A stretch of DNA of 64,000 nucleotides from Eublepharis macularius (taxonomy: Eukaryota; Chordata; Lepidosauria; Squamata; Eublepharidae): assembly GCF_028583425.1 (NCBI RefSeq), contig NC_072791.1, positions 45,701,368 through 45,765,367 of the forward strand, read 5' to 3'. A program made the position numbers and the translations under genes. Under the pieces are notes generated by a model that was not told where the DNA came from, ran no database searches, and saw nothing but the letters and a program-made list of their open reading frames with translations. Of this stretch, positions 35,401 to 46,693 are shown piece by piece. The stretch's first letter is position 1. Every line of letters begins with the position of its first letter.

Positions 35401-38400
35401 GTCATATATATATAATCCCAAATATAATATAAGACCAATATAATCTAAGGCCAAGTATAATATAAAACCAAATATAATCTAAATAACATGCTTGAAGATT
35501 TTAAAGTCCATGTAAAGAACAGATTTGCCTTACTAAGTTCAACTGAACGTGAACCAGAAGTATTGTGGGTTGAAACCAGAGATATTATCACGCAAGAATA
35601 TTCAAAGATTATTCTTATAGTCAAAAGAAATGAAAAGCCTCAGTGGATGACTGATGAGAGTCTTAAAATTGCTAGTGATAGGCAAGAAGTAAAAGTAAAA
35701 TCTGACAAAAACAGAATCAGAATTATAAATGTAGCTTTTCAGCAACATGCACTCAGAGACAAAGAATTGGTTAAAATAACCAACCAGTGCAAAGAAATAG
35801 AAGAAAACAACATTTGCCCCCACTGGACAAATCAGTGCATGTCAAATCCCCGAGGGAGCAACTAGCACCCTTTGGGCCTATTGCTGTTCGGGCAAATGGT
35901 GCAGGGGGAAGGCTAAAGTCCCCCTGTGCAGCACAAATACAAATTGAACCCCCGTGTTGCTGAAAAGGAGCAATGTAGCATGCATCTGATAGAAAGTCCT
36001 TGTGACCCCGACACAACACAGGGATTATGTAACATTTAATGAGGCCTTAAGAGTCATGTGCAAGAAAGGAAAGATGGAGGAGAATATGTTGGAAATGTAT
36101 TGCTAAATGTCCAGTCTCCACCTTAACCCAGCCAGTATGATGATCAGAGCAGATGGCAATGCCCATCTCCTGCCTTAACACAACAGGTAATAGGAGCGGA
36201 GCAGGTGGCAATGCCCATTCCCATCTTAATGACCCCTTAATACCATGAAACCAGTTACTTACCTGAGCTTCCTGTTATGTAAAACATACATGCTACCGTG
36301 AATGCATGTATGGGATGTATGTCTCTCCTTTGAGACATTTTCACAGTACAGAATGGGACATCCAACTTCTAGGGGGAAATGTCTGTGACCCCATCTTCAT
36401 CCTTATCATATAATTGCTGGAATCATGATCTCCTTTTGGTATCTTTTCCAGTCCTTTCCTTTTATGATGTTTGGAATCGCAGCTCCTGCCAGCCTATGGA
36501 AAAACTGGTTAATATTATGTCCGAGTACCCCAGCGAGGTGGAGCACATGTTCAGTCCTTCCTGTGTCTCCCTTCATCGCTGCAGTGGATGCTGTGGAGAT
36601 GAGATCCTTCAGTGCATCCCAACAGAGATAACCAACGTCACCATGCAAGTAAGAGATTGTTCTGTGTGGTGGTCATTAAACCACAACTCAGAGATTTGGT
36701 TTCAAGTTCCACCTTGCAATAATGCAGTCTGTACATCTTGACTGTACACTTGCACCACATTTGGAAATGGAAGCTCACACAGATTGTATCAGGAGTCATT
36801 TCAAACATTTGATTTAAATATGGCTGGAGGTTCATTCCCTATATTTTCTAAAGCTTCACAAGTCTACCGTTCTAGCAGGACAGAGACAACTTTGCTGTGA
36901 GAACTGTTGAGGCATTTACCTCAGACAGCAGGTGCTGGGAGCCATGGTGAAAGACAGAGGGATCTGACACTTGGGGCACAGTCCTCCAGGAAGTTTTCCT
37001 GCGCAAGCACCACTGAAAGGAATGGAAGATCCGCTGTTCCCCTTATTAACTAGTAGGACAGCAGAGAGAGGGTGGCTGCCACTTGTAATTTCCAACTCAT
37101 GCAACAGAACGTCTTTGGTTGGGGCTGTGGTAGGAACAGAGGAAAAGGTCGTGACAGTAGTGAAAGTAAAAACAAATACACACGTTTTGCCCTTTCAGCT
37201 CCTAAAGATGAAATCAGGGGAGCAGGCATCCTATGTGGAGCTGTCATTTGCTGAACACAGGAAATGTATGTGCAGGTATGGATCTTTATTGTGGAAAACT
37301 TGATTGTCGTGTATTTTGAACATCTTGCTAATCGTTCGAATCTTGCTGGATCAAGTGATCCCACTCTTTCATCCCAACAAGCTCTGTAGGACACACACAA
37401 AGACATCTTGTAATTCTTCACTTCCATCTGGCTCTCGCAAGCAGAGAGAGGGTCAGTATTGCCTTTCCGAGACTATCATGCTCTAGTTTTACCTAGTTTC
37501 TTGTCTACAGGATAATACCAGCGGTCTGGAATCCTAAAGAGTGAGCGAGGCTTGGCAATATTAGGAAGCTGGTTCTGAAAGATGCTGAGAGCACCTTCCA
37601 TTTTTCTCAGCTAATCTTGTGGGCAGGTAACACACTCTGTAGTTGAGGGTACACTTTTGGTTCTACCAGTTTTAAGCCCCTCTTTTTAAAAATGCACATC
37701 CTTGTAGTTCTCATGGTTCTCTGACTGCTTTTGAAGGACAATCTTTCCCTATATTAACTTACTGTGCAGCTCTGCAAATCAGCTACTTCTGGCAATTTCT
37801 CTTCCTAGGGTTGGCCAGTTATGCTTTGCCACACCGCCATTGCCTTTCCAGTAATGGTACCATCCCTATGGAATGGCCAAGGAGAGGGCCCATTCACTTG
37901 TGATTTTTCAATAGAGATGTAACGCTGTTTCATTTTCTCAGGCTTTTCATTAATGTCCATGATTTTTTCTGATGTTCTAATGTTTTGTTTGTCAGTGTAT
38001 TATTAACTGTTATTTGGCTTTAGGGTTGATTTTACCTGTTTTAGAGGCAATTATCTATTTCTTTGGTAAGCCCCCTTCAGTTCTTTTAGGGAATAATGTA
38101 ATATACCAATATATTTCAAACAAACAAAATCTGGATTTGCAAAGTTTGAAAGTCACTTGGCACTGTCTTTTCTCATGCTTTCCCAAGGCGTGTGTAACAA
38201 TTGATTCATCTTGGATAAAGTGGAGAAGAGAACAATGTAAGATGCTTTTGGTCCCCATTGAGAAGAGAGGTAGGGTGTAAATGAAGTAAATAAATACATG
38301 AATGTTGGCCTAAAGGCTGTTAGTGAGACTTCTCTTGGGTTTTGAGACCCAGGTAAAAATGATAGTAAGCAGAGATATAGTTCAATTGCAGAAAATAGGA

Positions 38401-38827
38401 GAGGTTCCTTAGCTACTGCAAGCAATGAAAAGCAACAAAAGATTGGAACTTGAGTGGACTAGTGTAAGAGATTGGGGGGCTCCAAATGACTCTGTTCCTC
38501 TTGACGATGAAATTCTGACAAGTAACAGTGCAAGCTCTTGTGTTCCTTATTTCTGTAGTATCCGATCCCTTATTGCCCATGAATTTTGCAGGCATCCTAT
38601 CTTTAACGTGACTGTGTATTTTTCTTCTCTGTAGGCTTCGCCAAGATGATCCAAAGCCAGAGAGGTAAGTAGAATTTGTAGAGATTCTGGATTGCAGGAC
38701 TCTCTGCAATGTGATCTTCTGCCCACTTTGATTTTTTTCCCCTCTTTCATCCTAAAGGAGGAGGCGGCCCAAGGGAAGAGGAAGAGGAAGCAAGATGAAG
38801 CGAGCAAGAAACAGACTGAAAGACTGA
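29187..38827 (+). CDS. PGF: PGF gene, complete six-exon coding region (placental growth factor)
   Basis: PGF is a secreted VEGF-family dimer that binds VEGFR-1 (FLT1) and, through a basic tail, heparan sulphate and neuropilin. The exons are 29187-29243, 33387-33426, 36452-36648, 37199-37275, 38635-38664 and 38758-38827, totalling 471 nt or 156 residues. Phases join without a break. Exons 3, 4 and 5 are 197, 77 and 30 nt, the classical VEGF-family lengths. Residues 1-19 are a signal peptide. The cystine-knot domain has all eight cysteines (SSC, SPSC, HRCSGCC, LQC, RKCMC). N-glycosylation sites are NST, NRS and NVT. The protein ends in a basic stretch (RRRPKGRGRG) like human PlGF-2, but lacks the human cysteine-bearing last exon. 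It is divergent from EIF2B2 and in tandem with RPS6KL1, as in human. Confidence 0.95.
29540..29972 (+). repeat. CR1 LINE 3' end in PGF intron 1
   Basis: The order is that of CR1 3' UTRs: 'cattaggaagagctgcctga', 'ttcctcgggaggtggtgggctc', 'gaggctagatggccatctgtca', 'ggattggactagatgaccctgg' and the end 'ctgtatgattcta'. It is 5'-truncated. Confidence 0.85.
29973..31791. other. PGF intron 1, no further feature
   Basis: A run of about a dozen G lies at 31669-31680. Open frames on both strands at 30230-31080 overlap and show no recognisable domain. Confidence 0.45.
31792..31972 (-). repeat. CORE/tRNA-type SINE
   Basis: The minus-strand tail 'tgaggacccaacgcagcttacat' and core 'caaccctgtgaagtaggttaggctgtgagtg' are followed by a short, incomplete head. 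Confidence 0.65.
32855..32938 (+). repeat. 5S-derived SINE 3' tail with CA run
   Basis: 'agggtcgccataggttggaggtgacttgacagcac' is the tail of the 5S-derived SINE, followed by an ACACAC run. Confidence 0.6.
33387..33426 (+). CDS. PGF: PGF exon 2 (40 nt, micro-exon)
   Basis: A pyrimidine-rich acceptor (ctctttctaccag) leads into QDLFLRNSTPEVG plus one base, then a donor GTGAGT. At 40 nt it keeps phase 0 to 1, as the VEGF-family second exon must. It corresponds to the short N-terminal exon of human PGF (NGSSEVEV region), and NST matches the glycosylation site there. It is short but phase, splice sites and content all agree. Confidence 0.85.
33537..33692 (+). mobile_element. Fold-back retroposon-like element with 10-bp TSD
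   Basis: TCCAAAGGCA occurs at 33537-33546 and 33683-33692. The insert starts TAGATCCAGAGGAGTTGG, as at 1097. Its two arms of 42 bp (33586 onward and ending near 33680) are inverted with two mismatches around a 13-nt loop. It lies in PGF intron 2, 111 nt past exon 2. The break point of the second arm differs from the copy at 1083. Confidence 0.75.
33784..34500 (-). repeat. LTR-like repeat in PGF intron 2
   Basis: Read on the minus strand, 'aataaattccttttcttaatttgg' then 'ggcaattttgccacatgctacc' and 'ggactcaacctgcc' has the look of a squamate LTR R-U5 end. No coding internal region is seen. Family and ends are uncertain. Confidence 0.35.
34748..35018 (-). repeat. CORE-type SINE, younger (AAC)n-tailed subfamily
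   Basis: The (AAC)n tail at 34751-34780 is followed by 'cgatttatataccgcccttcaggac', 'cactcagagcggtttacaaagtatgc', 'ggtcacccagctggct' and the head 'cactcttaaccactacaccaaactgg'. It is nearly intact and shares its layout with 23358. Confidence 0.8.
35395..35485. repeat. AT-rich short repeat
   Basis: A unit like 'caaatataatctaaggc' is imperfectly repeated several times. Confidence 0.5.
35488..35820 (+). repeat. BovB/RTE LINE fragment
   Basis: The open frame reads KVHVKNRF..., REPEVLWVETRDII, KPQWMTDESLKIASDRQE, VAFQQHALRDKE and NQCKEIEENN. This is the linker between endonuclease and reverse transcriptase of RTE-BovB elements. It is truncated at both ends. BovB is abundant in squamates, which supports the host call. 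Confidence 0.8.
35821..36451. other. PGF intron 2, end portion
   Basis: 'gagcagatggcaatgcccat' and 'gagcaggtggcaatgcccattc' (36151-36225) form a short imperfect tandem duplication. No gene is seen. Confidence 0.4.
36452..36648 (+). CDS. PGF: PGF exon 3 (cystine-knot core)
   Basis: The exon is 197 nt, exactly the VEGF-family exon 3 length, with acceptor ttttccag and donor CAA|GTAAGA. It encodes FYDVWNRSSC, EYPSEVEHMFSPSC, HRCSGCCGDE and ending NVTMQ. EYPSEVEHMFSPSCVSL is identical to human PGF over that run from memory. Confidence 0.97.
37199..37275 (+). CDS. PGF: PGF exon 4
   Basis: The exon is 77 nt, acceptor cctttcag, donor GTATGG. It encodes LLKMKSGEQASYVELSFAEH then RKCMC, completing the cystine knot. 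Confidence 0.95.
38635..38664 (+). CDS. PGF: PGF exon 5
   Basis: The exon is 30 nt, acceptor ctctgtag, donor GTAAGT. It gives (R)LRQDDPKPE(R), matching human PLREKMKPER. Confidence 0.93.
38758..38827 (+). CDS. PGF: PGF exon 6 (basic, heparin-binding-like C-terminus)
   Basis: The acceptor is atcctaaag. It encodes RRRPKGRGRGSKMKRARNRL then KD and a TGA stop at 38825-38827. The first part matches the PlGF-2 specific exon of human. A GTGAGT donor-like site just past the stop (38835-38840) may be a leftover of the splice that joins the last exon in mammals. Confidence 0.9.
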
Positions 38828-39108
38828 TCTCTGTGTGAGTGAATCTCAACACCAGCAGGGGAGGGAAGAGTAGGCTTCCTCTAGCAGTGGCTGGCTTCAG
38901 GTTGCAGGCAAAGCTTTATATGGATCATGTGCAGCTAGTAGATTACGCTGCACAGAATTATATAAAAAAACCCTCTTGCCTATCTGAAAATCTCTTTTTG
39001 CAAAAAAGATTAATAACATCCACATTGCTTCTGTGCATAGACATTTCCATCCCTATAGCTCTGGATTATGGCTTTGGTTTGGTTATGCACCCACTGGTTC
39101 TCGGGCCA

Positions 39109-39114
39109 AATAAA
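39109..39114 (+). terminator. PGF poly(A) signal
   Basis: AATAAA lies 282 nt past the PGF stop. Cleavage is expected near 39130. This supports exon 6 as the terminal exon here. Confidence 0.7.
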
Positions 39115-39130
39115 TGTGATTAATATTACT

Positions 39131-40356
39131 TCTGCCAGCAAAATAATTTCTGAAGTGCACTTTTTCTTAATTGCAGTTTCTGTCAGTTAGCTAATACCAT
39201 CAAGTACACATGAGGAGTGGAAAGGCTACTGGTTCAGTCGCAGAAACAGGCTTGAGAAGTACGAGCTCATGATTGGCACTAAGCAAATGGAGCATGGTAG
39301 TCTCTGTGAACAGAAAACAAAAAGAATGCGCCCCCCCCCATCTAACTAAAGATAGTCACATCGAAGTCCCATTGAAATCAATTGGGCTTAAATTGATTGT
39401 GGTTAAGTTATCCCATTTATTTCAATAGGATTTGAGCTTGATTAACTTTAGCTGGATTATGGCCTGTGTTCCAAAGATGAATCTTTCACACCAAATGTCC
39501 TTGAACACCAAATGTGTTTTCATCCCCATGGGCTCCTACAGAAATTTGAGAGAAGGAAAGTAATCTAGCTCACCCTCTAAAATTCTCTGGGTCTCAAAAT
39601 GTTTAAGGATATTCTGTATTAGACATCTTTTCTAAGCACCACTGAGATACTTCCTTTGGGATTTGTTTTCCCAGAGTTTTGGTAGCATCACAGAGCAACC
39701 ACCTTCATTTTTATATAACACACCTTAGAATCAGTGTGCAAACCATCAGGTATATATAAAGGTTTTTAAGAGATGAATTGATTGTATAACTAGAATGCAA
39801 AATCTTAATGAGGGTGTCTTTTGGATGACCCTGAGGGATTAGGACGCTTCATTAAGGGGAAAGTGATTTACCATTTCAAGCTGCCTGCTAGTTTCGTATA
39901 AAGAACAGAAAGAAAAGCCATCTTCAAGTTATTTTTTTATTAAATCTGCAGCAAAGAGGGCAATGATGATGCATTTCTGTGGCCCCTCAAGATTCCCATG
40001 ACCCAGGGAGCTTGCTTGGTTGCCAGCCTTACCCATTAATTAGGTCAAGGGTAAAACTTTAATCTGCAACTAAGCCTTTTGTGGACACTTTGCACTGGCT
40101 AATCAGTTAAAGGTTGCACCCCTAATTAAAATGCATTTTGTTTGCTATATATATATTTAGAGCTTGCCATAAAATATTTCCATTTAATAAAGTGTTTAAA
40201 CCCTTGAGATTAAAAATGAACCAATAGCAAATTGACTTCTTTGCTTTTGCTGTTCAGAAAGTAAACTTTAACCTTGGAGGAGGAAAATTTATAATTAGTG
40301 TTTGTTTAAATAGACTGCAAAGTTCTTATGTGCAGGACAAACAACAAAGCATCCTG
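39131..40356. other. Intergenic, no recognised feature
   Basis: I recognise no gene or repeat. Confidence 0.4.
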
Positions 40357-40495
40357 TGGTGCTGGTAAAGACTAGAAGATTTATTATGGTGTAAGTTTTC
40401 CAGGACTAGAAATCACGTGCCACAATAAAGTTTTTTAAGGGGCACAAAACTCGCTGGTTTTGCTGCAACTGATCAATGCAACTGCCCCTCTGAAA
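40357..40495. repeat. Fold-back-family copy, diverged
   Basis: 'ctagaagatttattatggtgtaag' and the inverted 'tgccacaataaagttttttaagg' form short arms. The right end 'gctgcaactgatcaatgcaactgcccctctgaaa' is the head in minus orientation. Confidence 0.5.
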
Positions 40496-42749
40496 CTTAT
40501 CTACAGAAAATAAAAGAGGTTAGGGGAAGAAACTGATGGTCGTTGGAAATTTGCCAGTGTACCATATTGATAAGGGCATGCCCAGTGTTTCCATGTCTGA
40601 GGGCACAACTTTGTTTCTCCAGTTCAGAGGTTCCTCTTTTTAAAATTGCATCCTGGATTTGTAGTGTCCATGAACCTCCTTTGCTTAGAAGAAAATAGCA
40701 CATATTAAGGAAACATGTTACCTAATAAAGGCCGGATATCCAGAGACTGAAGCACTGATGTGAGGTCAGTGGTAATGTGACCTTTTGTTTAATTGTGGAG
40801 TTAAGGCATAAGGGCCAGGGTACAATGGGATACTTCAAGTTCATGCAGGGTTTGCCCAGTGTGGTTTTTAGCTTTTCTCTTCAAGAAGCAGACTCTCAAG
40901 CAGTATCACACACTACTTGTTGAAAATCTCTTGTTTCAGAATGTACTTATTCTGGCTCAGGGAGCTGCTAGTCAAGGACCCCCAGTAGTGAAGGTTAGGA
41001 CCATTAAATCTCCTTCCACACTGGGACACAGATCAGTCATTCCCTTTTTGTAGCAAGTTGCAAGAGGAATTAAAACTGTGATTCCACACATCAATTAATT
41101 TAGTGCTGTATTCCTCCTAAAAATTTTGCAGTGACCTTACCTGCTATATGTTTACTCGGAACTGTCTCATTCAGCAAAGATCCTGCTTCTCCTTACAACT
41201 TCCATGTAAATTTTGGTTCTTCGCTCTTTGAATTGTTTAGTCACTTCTGCTTCCCATTTTTAGTAGGTACTTTCTGTTCACTCACAGTGGCTGCAGTATA
41301 TGTAAGTCAGGCCTTAACCAGTTTGTGTGTATGTGTATTCTTATGTATTAATCACTGCATTTTTGGCAGCCAAAATAATTGCTCATTAATTTTTCTGTAA
41401 TTTTTAGTACTGAAATGTTATGATTGCATAATCATAAAAACTTAATGAGCAATTGCTTTGACTACAAAGAGAAAAGTATCAATTGTAGTCCCCCCCCCTC
41501 CCCACAGAACAAAACCTGATTAATGGTCGATTCAGCAGTGCCTTGGCCACTGCAAGTAAACAGAAAATAACTATGCTGGAAAACAAAAGTAACTGTAAGA
41601 TAAAGAAGGAAGAGGCAATATTAAAGAGAAGCCTCAATAACAATTGGCATTCTATAGTGAACTGACTCATTCTGCAATTGCACAGTAAGTTTTAAAAAAT
41701 GATCACAAAACAGATCTGAAAGAAAGACACTGAAATGCAAGAGGTTGTCACAATGTTATTGAGTTTTTCCATAAGATTTGAGTGAATGGACAGTGTCTGG
41801 CAGTTAATGTGGAAGCAACCTAAACCAGTTAAATGCAGAAAAGAGCAGTTCCTGCCCTCAGTGGACAATAGCCTTAAACCACTTTCCTGTGGTTTCCTAT
41901 GCAACTGTCTTGAGGGACTTTGTCCTTTACAGTGTAACACCGAGTATGTTTCCCAACACTAGTTATATCAATAGCTTGTTAGTCAACCAAAAGCCGTAAT
42001 TCAGTGTACACTTACTTGAACTTAATTGTAAACATGCATAGGATTTGGCTGCAAGGTCATTGTGAAAAGTTTCCCACATCCTTTGAATGAACTTGGTAGA
42101 GTATCCAAAGCAAACTCTGCACCCAAAAGACGGTTGACTGGAGGAACATTATTTTCATTTTTTTTCTTCAAATGTTAGTGCTGTATTTACTGAGTTTTTT
42201 ATATTGTGATTTATGTACTTATGTTATTGTTATTTATTGCTTTAACCACATTGGGATTGTTGCTAAGAAGTGGCATATAACTTTAATAAATACATTTTGA
42301 CACTGTGTAGCTTGTTGAGTTCTCAATGAGCTGACATTGACTGCATCCTAAAGCTGACAGGCTTGTCTTTTAGAATAGACAAAACATTAGGCTAGATCAT
42401 TTTACTGGTGAATAAAAATTTCATCCCCACAATTTAACATGAACCGTCAGCCATGGTTCACAGTCTGGGAAAAGGAAATCAGCCAATAGTCAGTAGAGAG
42501 CTTTCAAACTTACACAGAGCGACATATCATATCATTTTTTTTAATATTTGTTTTGGGGCCAATCCCAATCTTAGAATACAATACATTAAAAACATTATAA
42601 AATATAAGCCCACCTGTTATTGTTAAGTTATTCCAAGTGTATTACATTGAATCGGGAAGCAAGTAGTAGCATGAGAAGTGCAGCAGCTGTGAACACATGA
42701 AGCTAATATGAAGCTATTGGTCAGTATTGCCTAATCTGACTAGCAGTGG
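40496..42749. other. Intergenic; LINE 3' tail at about 42180-42300
   Basis: 'tttaaccacattgggattg' and 'ataactttaataaatacatttt' look like an L2/CR1-type LINE tail. A short inverted pair (attgctcattaa / ttaatgagcaat) flanks 41370-41455. No gene is seen. Confidence 0.4.
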
Positions 42750-43105
42750 CAGTCCAGGATTGAAGGACATGGAATTCGTTGGACATGGAATTCGTTGCCA
42801 CAGGAGGTGGTGGCAGCTACAAGCATTGCCAGCTTCAAGAGGGGACTGGACAAATATATGGAGCAGAGGTCCATCAGTGGCTATTAGCCACAGGAGATAG
42901 ATGGTATTCTCTTTGTGGGGAGGTGGTGCTCTGTTGTCTTGGTGCTGGAAGGAAGGCAGTGGGAGGGCTTCTGGTGTCCTGGCCTCACTGACAGTCCTTT
43001 AGATGGCACTGGATTTCTAGCCACTGTGTGTGACAGAATGTTGGACTGGATGGGCCACTGGCCTGATCCAACATGGCTTTGCTTATGTTCTTATGTTCTT
43101 AAGGA
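42750..43105 (+). repeat. CR1 LINE 3' end
   Basis: 'gaattcgttgccacaggaggtggtggcag', 'agaggggactggacaaatatatgg', 'ggactggatgggccactggcctgatcca' and the end repeat TTATGTTC twice are a CR1 3' terminus. A 17-bp unit (ggacatggaattcgttg) is doubled at its start. Confidence 0.85.
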
Positions 43106-43599
43106 CGAGGTCTTTCACATCACCTGCCACCTGAATCCTTTTAGCTGGAGATGCTTGGGATGAAACCTGGGGCCTTTGTATACAAAGCAAGCACTCTGCC
43201 TCTGAGACAGGGCCACACCCCATCCACTTTCCAACATTAGGCCTAAAATATTGTTATGGTGTTTAGTCTGTTCTCTTTTCAAGAGTGCCATTTGAGGAAG
43301 GTTAGCTGCTTTGTCAGCAGAAGGCAGTACCTCAGTGCTTCTTTTTTCTCAGTCTTCTTTGACACTCCTGTACTCATGAGCCAGTTACATTTTTGACAAA
43401 TCTTTTGGGAAGTCATAGCAGCTCAAAGATTTACAACTCCTGAGCAAACAGGAAGGAATGAAGAAAGGAACATATGGGGCCAACATGAATGAGATCTTTG
43501 TTCAGTGGCATATAACAAAGCTAATGCACAGCCAGGCCACTGCAACAGGTGGATCTAGTTGTTGATCTAGTTCATTCCCCTGGGTATGTATTGCACCCT
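43106..43599. other. Intergenic, no recognised feature
   Basis: I recognise no gene or repeat. Confidence 0.4.
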
Positions 43600-44480
43600 G
43601 TTGGGAACCACCACCTCCCTTCCTCCTAATTCTGAGCACTGATCACTACCACTTCAGCAGGTGGGACACATTCCTTTTTGTTTGTGAGACTGAAAGCTCT
43701 TCCTTCCCAAAAACCTTGGCTTTCCAATTTCCAGGTTCATTCTGGAATATACCCATAACCAAGTTATAAATTCCAGACTCAGCTTAAATAAAAGTTAAGT
43801 TTATTAACTTAAGGAGTGTTTGCAAAAAGGCATAAAGCACTCTTACACAGGCAACAAACATTAACATCATAAAACATTACTGTTGCTACCCAATAAAATT
43901 TGCCTATCTAAAAACTTGAGATCTAGCTACCTAGGCATCTCTGTTTGTCATCCATTTGTTGCTTATTTCACCCGAGCATTAAAATGTGAGCCCTCTCCCA
44001 TGCCTAGCTGGTTCAGCATAGGGACATGCTAAGGTAATGAATAGCATGCAGTTTTAAACTTCTCTCTGGCATATTTGCATCATGGTCAAAACTTGACTGA
44101 AGAAAACTATCTGGGGACTAGGTGAGCTGAGAATCCTTCTTTTCAGGACTCAGTGAATCACCTGGCAACTCGAGAGCCAGCCAGGGCTGAGCTGTTAATA
44201 AGCATTTCAGCTGTGTGAAAATCTTGGGAGTGAACATAGAGACTCTCTGAGAAGAATCTCCCAAGGTTGAATCTCAGGGAAACTCAAAGACTGCTTCAGA
44301 GGTGTTCTTAATCAGCCCAGCCACCACGTATCCGAGAGGTAGGCCACAATTTGATAACGCTTACAATTCTGAGCCTAAGTCCAGCCATTTTTACCAAAGA
44401 CCTAGTTTTGGGCTGACAACTTCCTTACACACCCTCACATCAGCACATGGGGATTATAATGGAGGTATAATGAGAAAAGA
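43600..44480 (-). repeat. LTR-like repeat
   Basis: Read on the minus strand, 'gttaataaacttaacttttatt' is followed by 'gaatttataacttggttatggg' and ends near 'ggttcccaacagg'. This resembles an LTR R-U5 end. It is non-coding. Family and boundaries are uncertain. Confidence 0.3.
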
Positions 44481-45341
44481 ATAGCTGGGTTGATTCCCAG
44501 TCCCAAACTGATATTATGCAGTCTGTGAACAAAGCGACAATATGGGAGCAGGCCATTAAATCCTGGCTGGGGGATGAGAGGTCAAAAGAAACAAAAATTC
44601 CTTTAAGCAGCACTTCACAAACACTTGGCTAAGTCTTGTTGCTGTTTCGCCAAGGCAGGGCCTGCTGCACTGGGAATACTTTCTATGCCAAGTCCACGTG
44701 TTTCACAAGAAACTTTACTTTGTCAGCCTTGGCATAGTAAAAGGACTTCTGCCTTGATGAAGTGAATGAAAGCTGGAAGAGTTCCTCTGTAAGTAGTTTC
44801 CTGGAAGCTGCTGAAAGAGACTTCATGGACAGAGAGAACAGGTCCTGTTTCTAAGGCAACTCCTGTATGTTAATTGCATTAAGACTCAAAGCCTAGGAAA
44901 TATGGGGGAGGAGGGGAATAAAATCATCAGGTCTGGTGCTCAGGTTGCTATACATGGTGCCGAAGCCGAGGTTCTGCACAAGTAATTGCTTTCTTAATGT
45001 TTTTTCTAGACATTGCATAAAGAGAGGCATGAGCATACCTCATATTACAAAATCTAGAAACATGCACAGAGACACTTTTAACAGCCAAATTATAGTGATA
45101 TGTTTTTTCTTGCCAAGTTTGTTTGCTCAGCTGGACACCCTCAGCAAACACATTAGAAAAATTTTTCTGTGCAAGGCTTTGTTGCCATAGCTGGTTCTGA
45201 GGTGGCTAGAAGGCTGTCAACAATGTAAATTGGTCCAGCCACCATCCTGCCACCCACCTTCTATCCATTAATTTGTATTTACCTGTTTTGTTAGGTACCT
45301 CACCATGTCACATTTGGCAATGGTGTCTTTTGCCAATGCCT

Positions 45342-46693
45342 TAGTGCTCATCTGTTGTTGTTTTTTTAATTTTTATTGGTGAGTATAAATTCCAAATTTA
45401 ATACATACATTCCCTTAATATCTAATTAACCCTATCCCCCACCCTTTCCCTCCCCCCTCCCTATCGACTTCCAACAGCTTTGCAACCCTTAACCCCTCTT
45501 ATTACTTAAATCTATTCATTTATACTTTCCTACCACATATAATTCTAATATCCCTTACTCTAAGCACATTCTGATTTTGTTCAGATATTCTGTCAAATAT
45601 ATCACATATACTATCAATATAATATACATCTATCAAGTATACTATCAATATAGTATAATATACATCTTATGCCCCTCAATATAGCAGACCAGCATAATGT
45701 AATATAATATATAACAAGGATCTTAATTTGAACATATTCTATTTCTTTTAAACATATATTCTATCAGATATACTACTGTCAATATAATATATATTATAAA
45801 ACCCCTACTGTGTGCCATGCCACCAATGTAGCACAGCACACAACACAGTATAACTCAGTCACATAATATAATATACAATCTGATCCGCTGACATAATGTA
45901 TTATATATAATATTCCCCATTGGTATATCTATTTAGCTACTCTCATTGTCATGTATTCTGAATAAAATTCCCCTAACCCTTATACTAACTTAGATTATTG
46001 TTACATTTCCCCTAAATGGTAGATCCCTTCTCTCTTCCCTTTTCCTTGTTTTTCTTTAAAAATTCTCAAACTGCCACAGTTCTCCTTTTACATCCCATTT
46101 TTTTCCAAGAATTGTTTCAGTTTCCCCCAATCAATAATGTATTGCGCTAGGTCAAGATCTTTAAGTTTCCTTGTCATTTTGTCCATTTCTGCCATGTACA
46201 GCAATTTATAAATCCAGTCTTCTACAGTTGGTATTTCTTGTGTCTTCCATTTCTGCGCATACAAAAGTCTTGCCGCTGCAGTCATGTAAAATAACAATGT
46301 TCTGTATTGCACTGGAACAGTCTCCATTCCAAGGTTCAGTAGCAGCAGTTCTGGGTTCTTATTAATTTGAATTTGCAAAATCTCATTAATTACTTCAATT
46401 ATTTCTCCCCTGTACTGTTTAGCTACTTCACAAGTCCACCACATGTGATATAATGATCCTTCATGCTTTCTACATTTTCAGCATTTGTCTGACATATTAG
46501 TATTTCCTAGCGCAATTTTCTTTGGTGTTAAATACCCTCTGTAAATCATTTTGTACACATTCTCTTTAATATTCGTACAAGTTGAAATCTTCAATGTGTT
46601 TTTCCATAGATGCTCCCACGCCTCCATCGTTATTTCTTTATGAAAATTTATTGCCCACTTCACCATCTGGACTTTTACTAGTGCTCATCTGTT
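45342..46693 (-). mobile_element. 5'-truncated L1 LINE with 15-bp TSD
   Basis: TAGTGCTCATCTGTT occurs at 45342-45356 and 46679-46693. Between them lies a minus-strand L1 3' end. ORF2 C-terminal pieces read MVKWAINFHKEIT, MIYRGYLTPKKIALG (46666-46478) and MWWTCEVAKQY, ELLLLNLGM, LLFYMTAAARLLYAQKWK (46444-46088). A roughly 700-bp 3' UTR and a T-rich (poly-A on minus) end adjoin the left duplication. The perfect 15-bp duplication and a 118-codon open end suggest a fairly recent insertion. One frame break separates the two ORF pieces. Confidence 0.9.
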
